Positions 9,065-17,404 are shown, counted from the stretch's first letter. The stretch is 64,000 nt of DNA from Clostridium_AT radicumherbarum (GCF_045310525.1 NZ_JBJHZY010000003.1:62001-126000); one strand, 5' to 3'. The notes: generated from the letters alone by a model not told the origin. A program made the numbers and translations.

Positions 9065-9096
9065 GATGCTCTTAAGGCATCTTTTTTATTTTTTTG
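9065..9096 (+). terminator. Terminator of the tRNA-Ser/SRP RNA unit
   Basis: GATGC...GCATC stem around CTCTTAAG... followed by TTTTTTATTTTTTT. Confidence 0.85.
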
Positions 9097-9145
9097 ATTA
9101 TATTGTGTTAAAGGATATCACATTAAGGTATAATATAAGTTAAGA

Positions 9146-9179
9146 GTGGCATGCGGCACGAGAAACGTCCCTGTGCCAC
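9146..9179. repeat. REP-like palindrome in the dnaX leader
   Basis: GTGGCA and TGCCAC flank an inner GGCAC...GTGCC pair, giving an imperfect hairpin containing AACGTCCCTGTGCC. Its GC-rich composition is unlike the surroundings. It resembles the dispersed 'GGCAC...GGGACG...GTGCC' palindromes seen in many Clostridia. It lies 36 bases before the dnaX ATG. Membership of a repeat family is recalled, not tested. Confidence 0.45.
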
Positions 9180-9214
9180 ATACCACCCCCACATGTCAGC
9201 AAAGAGGTGAGAAA

Positions 9215-10828
9215 ATGGCATATACCGCTTTATATAGAGAATGGAGACCTAAAAATTTCAGTGATGTGGTAGGTCAGAAAAATATAACTACAACCTTAAA
9301 GAATCAAATAATAAATAATAGAATTGCCCATGCCTATCTTTTATGTGGTACTAGGGGAACAGGAAAAACCTCTACTGCTAAGATTATGGCAAAGGCGGTA
9401 AATTGTTTGGATTTACAAGAAGGAGAGCCCTGTAATAAGTGTGAAATGTGCAAAAGTATAAATGCAGGACTTTCAATAGATGTTGTTGAATTAGATGCTG
9501 CTTCACATAATGGAGTGGGAAATATTAGAGATATTATAGACGAAGTTCAATATCCTCCAAGGGAAGCAAAATATAAGGTATATATAATGGATGAAGTTCA
9601 TATGCTTTCTGACGGGGCTGTTAATGCCTTTCTTAAAACCTTAGAGGAACCTCCAAGCAGAACAATTTTTATTTTGGCTACAACAGATCCGCAAAAACTT
9701 CCTATAACTATACTTTCTAGATGTCAAAGGTTTGATTTTACGAGAATAAGAAGTGAAGATATTTATGGACTGCTTAGAAAGATAGTTAAGGAACAAGGAG
9801 TTTTTGCAGATGATAAAAGCTTAAATCTTATTGCCAGAATGTCAGATGGAGCTATGAGAGATGCATTAAGTATATTAGACCAGGCAATTTCTATGGGAAA
9901 TGGCAAAGTGGAATATGATGAAATAATAAATATGCTTGGACTTGTTACTAATGAAAATTTACTAAAGCTTACAGATGCAGTAATAGACAAAGATGTTGAA
10001 AAGTCCATGAAAATTGTTGATGATATAGTTTTTAGCGGCAAGGATATCTATAACTTCATTAAAGAAATGATCAGCCATACGAGAAATTTAATGATGGCTA
10101 AAATAAGTAAAAATCCAGAAGAAATATTAGATATGTCTGTTGAGAATATAGAGAGTTTAAAAGAACAGGCTCAAAAAATAAGAGTAGAAGAGCTTATGAG
10201 AAATATAAGAATTCTTCAAGAAGCTGAAGAACAATCAAAATGGAGCAAGCAAAGCAGAATTTTTTTAGAGCTTGCTATTATAAAGTTATGTAAAATTGAA
10301 TATGATACTTCTAAGGAGGTACTTCTTTCTAGGATTAATAAGCTTGAAGAAGCTTTAAAAAGCGGTAAAATAGCTGTTGCATTAAGTGAAACTCAACCTG
10401 AAAAAGTTGTTAAAAAGTCTCCTGCCTTAGGTGCCAAAAAGGTAGAAGTTAATAAAATAGAACAATTTGAAGAAAAAAATACTGCCTCTACCTTAACCTT
10501 AGATACTGTGAGAAAATCTTGGAGAGATATCTTGGAGATGGTTAAGGTTAGAAGCACTGCTGCAAACTCTGCACTACTAGGTACCGGGGAAGTAGTTAAT
10601 TGTAAAGATGGAATTATAGAGGTTAAATTTGATAAGCAGTATGCATTTAGCAGGCAAAGGCTTGAAAGAGAGGATATAAAAAAGGTAATTGAAGATGTGG
10701 TTTCTTCAGTATTAAAAGAAAAAGTCAGAATAAAATATACTGTAGAGGAAAAAGAGATAGTAAAATCACCTGAAGACATATTAAAAGAAACTTTTGGTGA
10801 GGAAGTTGTAGAAATAATTGACCAATAA
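9215..10828 (+). CDS. dnaX: DNA polymerase III subunits gamma/tau (clamp loader)
   Basis: 537 residues from the ATG at 9215 behind AGAGGTGAG. It opens with 'YRPKNF'-type sequence (YREWRPKNFSDVVGQ), then Walker A GTRGTGKTS, a four-cysteine zinc module (CLDL...CNKCEMCKS), Walker B 'VYIMDEVHML', and the SRC sensor 'LSRCQRFDF'. The AAA+ core is followed by the clamp-loader collar domain and a C-terminal tau-like region (about residues 440-537) ending in a KH-like fold. It loads the sliding clamp and couples polymerase to helicase. The order dnaX-ebfC-recR is conserved in Firmicutes. Confidence 0.96.
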   Translation: MAYTALYREWRPKNFSDVVGQKNITTTLKNQIINNRIAHAYLLCGTRGTGKTSTAKIMAKAVNCLDLQEGEPCNKCEMCKSINAGLSIDVVELDAASHNGVGNIRDIIDEVQYPPREAKYKVYIMDEVHMLSDGAVNAFLKTLEEPPSRTIFILATTDPQKLPITILSRCQRFDFTRIRSEDIYGLLRKIVKEQGVFADDKSLNLIARMSDGAMRDALSILDQAISMGNGKVEYDEIINMLGLVTNENLLKLTDAVIDKDVEKSMKIVDDIVFSGKDIYNFIKEMISHTRNLMMAKISKNPEEILDMSVENIESLKEQAQKIRVEELMRNIRILQEAEEQSKWSKQSRIFLELAIIKLCKIEYDTSKEVLLSRINKLEEALKSGKIAVALSETQPEKVVKKSPALGAKKVEVNKIEQFEEKNTASTLTLDTVRKSWRDILEMVKVRSTAANSALLGTGEVVNCKDGIIEVKFDKQYAFSRQRLEREDIKKVIEDVVSSVLKEKVRIKYTVEEKEIVKSPEDILKETFGEEVVEIIDQ

Positions 10829-10896
10829 GTATATAATGTTAATTATGTATATTAGTTTAATTAAATAATAAATAATGTATTTTTAGGAGGTAAAGT

Positions 10897-11241
10897 ATGC
10901 CAAAAGGTGGTTTCCCTGGTCTTGGCGGCGGGGCTAACATGAATAATCTAATGAAGCAAGCGCAAAAATTCCAGCAGCAAATGGAAGAAATGCAAAAGAA
11001 TCTTGAAAGCAAAACCTATGAAGAAAAAGCAGGTGGCGGTGCTGTAACTGTAGTTGTAAATGGCAAAAGACAACTTATAGATATTAAAATAGATCCAGAA
11101 GTATTAGATCCAGATGATGTAGAAATGCTGCAGGATTTAATAATGACTGCTTGTAATGCGGCTCTTAGAAAAGCAGAAGAAGATACAACAAGTCAAATGG
11201 GAAAATTAACAGGCGGACTTAATATACCAGGAATGTTTTAA
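10897..11241 (+). CDS. ebfC: YbaB/EbfC family nucleoid-associated protein
   Basis: 114 residues, ATG behind a near-consensus TAGGAGGT site. It has the glycine-rich N-terminus KGGFPGLGGGANMNNLMKQA, the helical QKFQQQMEEMQKNLES segment, and the conserved beta core 'VVVNGKRQLIDIKIDPEVLDPDD'. EbfC homologues form tweezer-like dimers that bind DNA without strong specificity. Its place between dnaX and recR matches the family. Confidence 0.95.
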   Translation: MPKGGFPGLGGGANMNNLMKQAQKFQQQMEEMQKNLESKTYEEKAGGGAVTVVVNGKRQLIDIKIDPEVLDPDDVEMLQDLIMTACNAALRKAEEDTTSQMGKLTGGLNIPGMF

Positions 11242-11326
11242 CAATCCATAAAGCAATAGGTCATTTAAGTTTTTCATAGTTAGTTAAGACTACTACGAAT
11301 TAACAAGTAATAAGCAATGAAGAATA

Positions 11327-11408
11327 AAGAATGAAGAATTAAAAAATACAGCTGAAGGAAGAATTAAATCAATTCTTAGCAGTATTTAGCACTTAATTTT
11401 TCATTCTT
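11327..11408. repeat. Long imperfect inverted repeat (MITE-like or transcript hairpin)
   Basis: AAGAATGAAGAATTAA (11327-11342) pairs with TTAATTTTTCATTCTT (11393-11408) with one G-T position, around a 50-base interior that itself has GAATT pairing. The AAGAATGAAGAATTA wording is of a kind often dispersed in clostridial intergenic DNA. No coding potential is seen. Confidence 0.4.
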
Positions 11409-11433
11409 AATTTATTTAAGAGAGTAAACGGAG

Positions 11434-11508
11434 GTAAATGTCCTAAATGGACATTTACGAGCAATTATCGAGTGGGAGCCAGAGAGCTTAATTGCTCAGT
11501 GTGACCAC
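11434..11508 (+). promoter_or_regulatory. Structured leader of recR: hairpin plus possible pseudoknot
   Basis: A perfect 10-bp hairpin (GTAAATGTCC at 11434-11443 with GGACATTTAC at 11449-11458) is directly followed by a perfect 9-bp helix (GAGCAATTA at 11459-11467 with TAATTGCTC at 11489-11497). The loop of the second helix holds GTGG (11472-11475), complementary to CCAC at 11505-11508, four bases before the AGGAGG ribosome site of recR. There is no T-run, so it is not a simple terminator. A regulatory role is inferred. Confidence 0.45.
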
Positions 11509-11525
11509 TAAAGGAGGAAAAAGTT

Positions 11526-12122
11526 ATGGATTTTTATCCAGTTGCTATAGAAAAACTTATAGAAGAGTTTGCAAAGCTTCCAGGCATTGGTTATAAGACT
11601 GCACAAAGACTTACTCTTTATATATTAAATCTACCACAGGATGAGGTTCGAGGCTTTGCAGAGGCCTTAGTTAAGGCAAGAGGTACAATAAAGTACTGCT
11701 CAGTGTGCGGCAATTTTACAGATAGTGATCCTTGTGCTATTTGCGGTAATCCAAGCAGGGACAAGAGTACAATCTGCGTAGTAGAGCAGCCAAAGGATAT
11801 AATGTCCGTGGAGAGAGTTAAGGAGTACAATGGCGTATATCATGTGCTCCATGGTACAATTTCCCCTATGGCAGGAAGAGGTCCTGAGCAAATAAAATTA
11901 AGAGAACTTATATCAAGACTTAACGGCGATATTAAGGAGGTTATTGTGGCTACCAATCCAAATATTGAAGGAGAAGCTACAGCAATGTTTATATCTAAAA
12001 TTATAAAGCCTCTAGGAGTTAAGGTTACAAGAATAGCCCATGGAATACCAGTGGGCGGAGATTTAGATTATGCAGATGAAATTACCTTATCAAAAGCTTT
12101 AGAGGGAAGAAGAGAGATATAG
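11526..12122 (+). CDS. recR: Recombination mediator protein RecR
   Basis: 198 residues. N-terminal HhH (LPGIGYKTAQRLTLYIL), a four-cysteine zinc finger CSVCGNFTDSDPCAICG (residues about 57-72), then a Toprim domain beginning 'ICVVEQPKDIMSVE' and a C-terminal Walker B-like part with 'GGDLDYADEITLSKAL'. RecR acts with RecO (RecFOR) to load RecA on gapped DNA. The ATG at 11526 has GGAGG at optimal spacing. Its upstream region is unusually structured. Confidence 0.96.
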   Translation: MDFYPVAIEKLIEEFAKLPGIGYKTAQRLTLYILNLPQDEVRGFAEALVKARGTIKYCSVCGNFTDSDPCAICGNPSRDKSTICVVEQPKDIMSVERVKEYNGVYHVLHGTISPMAGRGPEQIKLRELISRLNGDIKEVIVATNPNIEGEATAMFISKIIKPLGVKVTRIAHGIPVGGDLDYADEITLSKALEGRREI

Positions 12123-12262
12123 TTATAATAGATAAACAATAATAGAAATAAGGCAAGGCTAAGCATAAGGCATATCTCTAAGACATACTCAATAATTACG
12201 TATAATTTTCCATATTTGTGGCAATTATTTTGTTATAAAGATTGTCCGCATGGGAGGTTATT

Positions 12263-12535
12263 ATGAATAAGAAAGCTATTATTGATTATTTATCTAGAAA
12301 TATTCAATATACAGAAGAACATAAAAAGCTTATTGAAGCTATTGAAGATGCCAGAGAAGAAATGGAAAGGGCTAGTCAATATTTTGAAATGGTCAGTTCA
12401 CCTATGCTCGTTGATCATGCCATTTACATGGAAGATGCAGCAAAAGCAAAGTTTATATATCTATTAAGTAAGGCAAGGGCTGCTGGTGTTAAGATTGACA
12501 CAAATATTATTCTTACCGAAATAACCTACTATTAA
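12263..12535 (+). CDS. yaaL: YaaL-type DUF2508 protein
   Basis: 90 residues from the ATG at 12263 with GGGAGG six bases upstream. It is a small helical protein with 'EEHKKLIEAIEDAREEMERASQYFE' type heptads, split here by acidic residues, and a C-terminal 'AKFIYLLSKARAAGV'. DUF2508 proteins sit between recR and bofA in Bacillus and Clostridium, exactly as here. Function is unknown; no motif for catalysis is visible. Confidence 0.85.
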   Translation: MNKKAIIDYLSRNIQYTEEHKKLIEAIEDAREEMERASQYFEMVSSPMLVDHAIYMEDAAKAKFIYLLSKARAAGVKIDTNIILTEITYY

Positions 12536-12630
12536 AGTTTAATTTAAATAGATATAATATTTTCTTAAATTACAGAATATAATAAAATAAATTAAAATCA
12601 ATACAAAGGCAAATAAAGGGGGTTATTTTC

Positions 12631-12885
12631 ATGGAATATATGGGTTATTTTTTATTAGCTATAATAGGTTTATTTTTAATAGTAAAAATATTTTCCTGGC
12701 CGATAAAAATATTTATAAAGCTAATTTCAAATGCGATTCTAGGTGTAATACTTCTAGCTTTAACTAATTTTATTGGTGGTTATTTTCACTTTGCCATAGG
12801 TATAAATTGGGCCACTGCTCTTATAGCTGGTTTTTTCGGAGTTCCAGGAGTGATTTTTTTAATAATTTTTAAGTTGTTTTTATAA
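12631..12885 (+). CDS. bofA: Pro-sigma-K processing inhibitor BofA family protein
   Basis: 84 residues, almost entirely hydrophobic with two to three membrane segments and the characteristic 'GINWATALIAGFFGVPGVI' C-terminal portion. BofA holds the SpoIVFB intramembrane protease inactive in the forespore outer membrane until signalling releases pro-sigma-K processing. Position after yaaL is conserved. The GGGGG-type ribosome site precedes the ATG. Confidence 0.93.
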   Translation: MEYMGYFLLAIIGLFLIVKIFSWPIKIFIKLISNAILGVILLALTNFIGGYFHFAIGINWATALIAGFFGVPGVIFLIIFKLFL

Positions 12886-12907
12886 AATAGGTTGGTAAAA
12901 AAATAAG

Positions 12908-12940
12908 ACACTAACTAGTATATAACTAGTTAGTGTTTTG
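12908..12940. terminator. Bidirectional terminator between bofA and the zinc-ribbon gene
   Basis: ACACTAACTAGT (12908-12919) and ACTAGTTAGTGT (12925-12936) form a perfect 12-bp stem with a five-base loop, followed by TTTT on the plus strand and preceded by A's for the minus strand. Confidence 0.85.
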
Positions 12941-12997
12941 CATGTAATGGCTGATTATTTCCTTTGAATTTACCTCTTAGCTAATTCATTTTACTAG

Positions 12998-13189
12998 TTA
13001 CCAGTTTACGTGTATAACCTTGGATTCACAGTTTTTTGTAGGTTCGTGATCAGTCAAAACGTCTTTTGATTTTATGAAGTTAAGCTCTTCCTCAACTAAA
13101 AGTCCGCCGCATTCGCTGCATTTCTGATCTAATCTTGTATTTGCTGTATACCAAGCTTGACCGCACTTTTTACATTTCAGTTTTATCAT
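12998..13189 (-). CDS. Small zinc-ribbon protein
   Basis: 63 residues with two CxxC knuckles, CKKCG (about residues 6-10) and CSECG (about 24-28), spaced as in a rubredoxin-like zinc ribbon, followed by a polar tail with one more Cys. It is convergent with bofA. The position recalls csfB (Gin) next to bofA in Bacillus, but the cysteine pattern and sequence are not those of Gin, so that name is not applied. A GGGAG ribosome site (complement near 13199-13203) supports the start. Function unknown. Confidence 0.75.
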   Translation of the reverse strand: MIKLKCKKCGQAWYTANTRLDQKCSECGGLLVEEELNFIKSKDVLTDHEPTKNCESKVIHVNW

Positions 13190-13654
13190 TTACAAGACTC
13201 CCATTCAATAAGGTATTTATATTTATTTTCAATAGTTAATTATATAAGGTATACAAGAATATTATGATATATATTAATTGGAAAATAAAGTAAAATATTC
13301 AGACAAAATATTTATTATCACTTTAGAATATTTATCTAAATGGGGTTTTATGACAAAATTAAACAAATACTAATATATTTATACTTTTATTTAGATCCTG
13401 TTTTTATATACTTGAAAAAATATATAGGAGTTCAAATTAAAATTAAATTGATAGGCTGCTGCTTATATGCGGTGCCCTTTTAACTAAGCTGAGAATTAGG
13501 AATTAACTAAGCCATAAAACATAAAATTAAAATAATTAATATTACATTTAACTATAATTAATTATTTTAATTAATATATTAAAATAATTAATTTACATAT
13601 TGATTTATTTAAAATATGGTATTATAATAGAATCATAGTAAAGGAGAGGAGTAT
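13190..13654. other. 465-bp AT-rich intergenic region
   Basis: No credible gene. It holds the promoter of the minus-strand zinc-ribbon gene on the left, several overlapping AATTAAT-type inverted repeats in the middle, and a TTGATT...TATAAT promoter for the DUF2089 gene ending near 13627. Confidence 0.5.
13558..13591. promoter_or_regulatory. Perfect 14-bp dyad upstream of the DUF2089 gene
   Basis: TTAATTATTTTAAT (13558-13571) and ATTAAAATAATTAA (13578-13591) are exact inverted repeats around TAATAT; a related half AAAATAATTAAT lies at 13529-13540. It lies just upstream of the -35 region, where an operator would be expected. Low-complexity sequence makes chance pairing likely. Confidence 0.35.
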
Positions 13655-14020
13655 ATGAGTTATAAGGTTATAAGCAAGTGTCCAGTCTGCAATTCAAAAT
13701 TAAAAATCGCAAAGCTCAAATGCAATAAATGCGGTACTGTCATAGAAAATGACTTCGAGTTTTCGAAATTTGAGTATTTAGAAGAAGAACAGTTAAGTTT
13801 TATGGAAGTATTCTTAAAGTGCAGGGGCAATATAAAAGATGTGGAAAAAGAACTAGGCATTTCCTATCCAACTGTGAGAGCAAAGCTAGATGATGTGGTT
13901 ACAGCACTAGGCTATACCGTTTTTAAAAAGCCTACAATCGGCAGCACAGAAATACTGGATATGCTTGAAAAAGGCGAAATCTCAGCGGAGCAGGCTATAA
14001 ACATGATGAAGGAAGATTAA
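13655..14020 (+). CDS. DUF2089 family protein (zinc ribbon plus HTH)
   Basis: 121 residues. An N-terminal zinc ribbon CPVCNSKLKIAKLKCNKCG (residues about 9-27) is followed by a helix-turn-helix segment 'VEKELGISYPTVRAKLDDVV' and a C-terminal SHOCT-like helix 'EILDMLEKGEISAEQAINMM'. DUF2089 proteins are probable DNA-binding regulators, often beside SHOCT/YvlB-type genes, as here. The GGAGAGGAG ribosome site is strong. Likely autoregulates the three-gene unit 13655-14764, but that is inference. Confidence 0.85.
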   Translation: MSYKVISKCPVCNSKLKIAKLKCNKCGTVIENDFEFSKFEYLEEEQLSFMEVFLKCRGNIKDVEKELGISYPTVRAKLDDVVTALGYTVFKKPTIGSTEILDMLEKGEISAEQAINMMKED

Positions 14021-14072
14021 AATAAGGGTTTAAGAAGAATAAAAAATATTATTTTAAAGGGTGTGTAATAAA

Positions 14073-14444
14073 ATGAAAGAAGAAGTTAAGAGAATTTTAA
14101 AAATGGTTGAAGAAGGAAAAATTGATTCTGATAAGGCGACAGAACTTATTGAGGCGTTAAATAAATCTTCAAATGACACTCAGCTAACTGCAGCTTCTAA
14201 CTTAGATAAAATGCTTAAAGTCAAGGTGCTTTCAGCTACGCAAGACACTGTTAATGTAAATGTTCCAGTTAAATTTTTAAAAGCCATAGGTAATGCAGTA
14301 AATAACATTAAAATCCCTGGTGTTTCAGAACAGGAGGGTATTGACATAAAAATGATTATGGAAGCAATTGATTCAGGACTTGAGGGGAAAATTGTAGATG
14401 TAAAAAGTGGAAATGGTGATATAGTTGAGGTTTCTATAGAATAG
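14073..14444 (+). CDS. SHOCT-like domain protein
   Basis: 123 residues from the ATG at 14073 behind AAAGGGTG. N-terminal helices 'EEVKRILKMVEEGKIDSDKATELIEAL' match the YvlB/LiaX-type SHOCT-like module, and the C-terminal half is a compact alpha/beta segment ('LKVKVLSATQDTVNVNVPVKF'). Similar modules occur at the N-terminus of envelope-stress proteins. No signal peptide is present. Co-transcribed with the flanking genes (spacing 52 and 59 bases). Confidence 0.7.
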   Translation: MKEEVKRILKMVEEGKIDSDKATELIEALNKSSNDTQLTAASNLDKMLKVKVLSATQDTVNVNVPVKFLKAIGNAVNNIKIPGVSEQEGIDIKMIMEAIDSGLEGKIVDVKSGNGDIVEVSIE

Positions 14445-14503
14445 ACGATTCATGTATTTTTTAAGTGAAAGCCTAGATGCCTTAAGTGAAAGGATTGATT
14501 AAG

Positions 14504-14764
14504 GTGAGAGTTTATATAAAACTTAACAGCGGAAAAAGTTTTAAAGTGCCAGCCCCGATAGGTCTTGTAAAAGCTGCACTTAGCCTCGGTGGCTTTGGAA
14601 TGAATATTGCTAAAAGATATATCCCTGAAGATCAAAGGCAGTATATTGAGTGCCTTGATTTTAAAGAACTTCGAAAGGGCTTTAATGTTTTAAAAGATTA
14701 TAAGGGCTTAGAGCTTGTGGAAGTAAAAGCTCAGGACGGAACAGAAGTAAGAATAATAATTTAA
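14504..14764 (+). CDS. Small conserved-looking protein of the DUF2089/SHOCT unit
   Basis: 86 residues from the GTG at 14504, chosen because AAAGGA lies nine bases upstream; a GTG at 14486 would add six residues. The sequence 'VYIKLNSGKSFKVPAPIGLVKAAL...GFGMNIAKRY' repeats the tone of the C-terminal half of the preceding protein ('VNVPVKFLKAIGN'), so the two may share one fold. It ends next to a terminator. Function not recognised. Confidence 0.65.
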   Translation: MRVYIKLNSGKSFKVPAPIGLVKAALSLGGFGMNIAKRYIPEDQRQYIECLDFKELRKGFNVLKDYKGLELVEVKAQDGTEVRIII

Positions 14765-14793
14765 AAGCGGTCAGTAGACCGCTTTAATTTTTG
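14764..14793. terminator. Terminator between convergent genes
   Basis: AAAGCGGTC and GACCGCTTT form a 9-bp stem around AGTA, followed on the plus strand by AATTTTT. The minus-strand CDF gene ends inside it. Confidence 0.85.
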
Positions 14794-15665
14794 CCTTCTA
14801 TTTGTATAGTTTCCTCTCTAAAAGGCTCTAATTGTATTACAATATAAGCTTCCTTGAATTGGGCTAAAACATCATTTTTTATAGCATGACATAGGTCGTG
14901 AGCCTCAGTTAATGGCATATCTTTATCAAGCCTTATGTGAATATCAATTTCTCTTTTTTGTCCATTTTTCCTAGTTCTTAATCTGTGATAGTTTTTAACT
15001 TCAGGATAAGAAGCTATAATTTTTGTTATTTTATCTAATTCATCTTGAGGAAGAGAGCTATCAAGCAAATCTACCATGGATTTTTTCGTTAAATCATAGG
15101 AGGCTTTTATTATTAAAACTGCTACAAAAAGTGCAGTTATTGGGTCAACTATTTTAAGTCCTGTAAATCTTACTATAATAAGTCCAATGAAAACACCAAA
15201 AGACGTAGCTACGTCAGTAAGCAAGTGCATACCATCCGCTTCAAGAGCAATTGAATCTGTCTTTTTTGCAATTTTTAAAAGCATCATGGATATTATTAAA
15301 TTAACTACAGAAGATACTAGCATTACTATAATTCCGGCACCTGTACTCTCTATTTGTGCGCCCTCGATTATCTTTTTGATTGCTTCGTAAATAATTAATG
15401 CAGCTGCTACAAATATTAAAAGTGCCTCAACAAAGCCAGATATATTTTCATATTTGCCGTGACCGAAGGGATGCTCCTTGTCTTCTGCTTCAGCTGCTTT
15501 TCTTATGGAAAAGAATGCTATAAAACTAGCAAGTAAATCAATAGAAGAATGTATAGCTTCTGAAATAACACTTATGGAACCCATAAATATACCTGCAATA
15601 AGCTTAAAGATAATAAGTATGCTATTTGAGAAAACAGAAAGCAAGGCTGCTTTTCTTTTATCCAT
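14784..15665 (-). CDS. Cation diffusion facilitator (FieF/MamM-like)
   Basis: 293 residues from the ATG at 15665, chosen for the AAGGAGAC ribosome site; a frame extension of 11 codons exists. It has the CDF signature 'ISEAIHSSIDLLASFIAF', HPFGHGKYENISGF after TM2, and TM5 'ALEADGMHLLTDVATSFGV', with six membrane segments and a C-terminal domain 'REIDIHIRLDKDMPLTEAHDLCHAI'. It is shorter and of a different subfamily from the CDF protein at 3267. Metal exporter driven by protons; Fe/Zn/Mn cannot be separated here. Confidence 0.92.
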   Translation of the reverse strand: MDKRKAALLSVFSNSILIIFKLIAGIFMGSISVISEAIHSSIDLLASFIAFFSIRKAAEAEDKEHPFGHGKYENISGFVEALLIFVAAALIIYEAIKKIIEGAQIESTGAGIIVMLVSSVVNLIISMMLLKIAKKTDSIALEADGMHLLTDVATSFGVFIGLIIVRFTGLKIVDPITALFVAVLIIKASYDLTKKSMVDLLDSSLPQDELDKITKIIASYPEVKNYHRLRTRKNGQKREIDIHIRLDKDMPLTEAHDLCHAIKNDVLAQFKEAYIVIQLEPFREETIQIEGKN

Positions 15666-15761
15666 AAAAAGGTCTCCTTTTAAAAAAGTTTTTATCAATT
15701 GATAATCTAGTATATGCTAATTATACATTAAATGTTACATAATATCTACAATTTTATTAAA

Positions 15762-15782
15762 ATAATTACAGAATGTAATTAT
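15762..15782. promoter_or_regulatory. Dyad upstream of the minus-strand CDF gene, possible operator
   Basis: ATAATTACA and TGTAATTAT are exact 9-bp inverted repeats around GAA, about 100 bases before the CDF start. Regulation by a metal sensor is conceivable, but the sequence does not match Fur, PerR or Zur consensus well. Confidence 0.35.
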
Positions 15783-16066
15783 CAATTGAGAATGAAATAC
15801 AAATGCATTTTTATATCAGAAACAAATGAAAATTACTATTAATTGTTTCCAAAAAAAGTAATTGCGGTTTGCCTAGACAAACTATAGTTGCATAAATCTT
15901 GAAATATAACTACAATATACTTATATTAATTTATAATAAAACAAGTATGTTTTATAATGTATAGAGATTATGAAATGAGTATTAAGAATATATTAAATAA
16001 AAGCTTTTTGTGTATAAATTAGCTGCAATTAGTAACTGTTTATTCTTAATTAAATATGGGGGTGGA

Positions 16067-16384
16067 ATGGTGAGAAACGAAGATTTTAATATAATGAAGA
16101 ATGTGACTAAGATAGAACAATATAAGGCACAGCTTTTATGTACTATTGGGGAGTTTTTTAAATTACTTACAAAAGGCAGCAACGTAGCCCAGGATGCTAT
16201 TTTAGACTGTATTTCTAAAGCTATAATTATACTTTATATACTTGCTGACAGACTTGGGTATTCCCATACTGCAGTTGATGAAAGTATGAAGAAAAATTTA
16301 AGATTAGGAATAGTTGAGGAAGAGGAAGAAAAACCGGATATGGATTTAACTAGATTATATGCTCACTTAAAAGAAAGAGGTTAA
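16067..16384 (+). CDS. MazG-like family protein
   Basis: 105 residues; ATG at 16067 or GTG at 16070 behind a GGGGGTGG stretch. The core 'LLCTIGEFFKLLTKGSNVAQDAILDCISKAIIILYILADRLG' resembles the small clostridial MazG-like family. The acidic cluster EEEEEKPDMD follows. Typical nucleotide pyrophosphohydrolase EExxE motifs are not clear, so enzymatic activity is doubtful. It precedes yybS by seven bases and is probably in the same operon. Confidence 0.7.
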   Translation: MVRNEDFNIMKNVTKIEQYKAQLLCTIGEFFKLLTKGSNVAQDAILDCISKAIIILYILADRLGYSHTAVDESMKKNLRLGIVEEEEEKPDMDLTRLYAHLKERG

Positions 16385-16391
16385 AATTTAT

Positions 16392-17381
16392 ATGGATAAC
16401 AGCATCTATAAAACAAAGTCTATCGTTGAAGCAGGAATTATCTCAGCTATAATAATTGTATTAATGCTAATTACAAGCTATATGCCTTTTATACCCTTTA
16501 TAGGTACTGTGATACTTCCACTTCCAGTAGCTATACTTTATGTTCGCCATGATCTTAAAGTTACTATTTTAGCTATTTTGGTAAGTACAATAATAATAGC
16601 ATTGGCTTTTAATCCGGTGCAGGCGCTGCTTTCAGCATTATCCTTTAGTTTAGTTGGTCTTGTTTTAGGCTATGGAATAAGGAAGGATAAGGATTCTACT
16701 ATCACATTACTTTTACTTACAGCTGTAACGATTATATCAACTGTTCTTTATATTGTTATTACTGCAGCCCTTATTGAAAAGACATCGTTATATTCCCTTA
16801 TAGTATCATCTATTAATATGTTTAATGATGCTTTAAAACAGACCTTAGATATATATAAAGGTATGGGTATGCCCCAACAGCAATTGGATCAGTTCCAAGC
16901 AATTATCAAGTTATTTACACCTGAGCTGTTTATAAATATGGCAGCTGCAAGTCTTATTCTAGGTGCTTTTTTATCATCAATTATAAATTATATTGTTGCT
17001 AAGGCAGTATTAAAGAGACTAGGGCTTAATTTAAAGAAACTCAGAGCCTTTACTGAGCTTTATATTAATAGCTTAGCTGGCGCAATAATTATAATGCCTA
17101 TACCTCTAGGTGTATATCTGCAAGCTAAAAAAGTGCCAATTGGTGCACCTATTTTAACTTCAGGGCAAATTATGATGCAGTATATTTTCATGGTTATAGG
17201 AATATCTGTGGTAGCATACTTTCTTTTAAATAGATATAAATTAACTAAAGGTATAGTTGCTATAATAATAATAGCTGCATTTACAAACTCTTTATTTGCA
17301 ACAATATTTTTATATGTAGGTTTAGCTGATATGATCTTTGACTTTAGAAAAATAAATCCAGACAGAATCCTAAAGAAATAA
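16392..17381 (+). CDS. yybS: YybS family (DUF2232) membrane protein
   Basis: 329 residues with about eight hydrophobic segments, beginning 'KTKSIVEAGIISAIIIVLMLI', which is the usual YybS opening. The family resembles ECF-transporter S components in topology. It lies directly before gdpP and rplI in Firmicutes, as here. Substrate is unknown. Confidence 0.9.
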   Translation: MDNSIYKTKSIVEAGIISAIIIVLMLITSYMPFIPFIGTVILPLPVAILYVRHDLKVTILAILVSTIIIALAFNPVQALLSALSFSLVGLVLGYGIRKDKDSTITLLLLTAVTIISTVLYIVITAALIEKTSLYSLIVSSINMFNDALKQTLDIYKGMGMPQQQLDQFQAIIKLFTPELFINMAAASLILGAFLSSIINYIVAKAVLKRLGLNLKKLRAFTELYINSLAGAIIIMPIPLGVYLQAKKVPIGAPILTSGQIMMQYIFMVIGISVVAYFLLNRYKLTKGIVAIIIIAAFTNSLFATIFLYVGLADMIFDFRKINPDRILKK

Positions 17382-17404
17382 TATTTAGGGAGAGCGGTTT
17401 AAAC

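Noticed and set aside
10393..10779. 128-codon antisense frame in dnaX
   Set aside because: It is a shadow of the tau region with no ribosome site and low-complexity Ser/Thr/Leu content.
12998..13189. csfB (Gin) by position next to bofA
   Set aside because: The Cys spacing and sequence do not match Gin; only a small zinc ribbon can be claimed.
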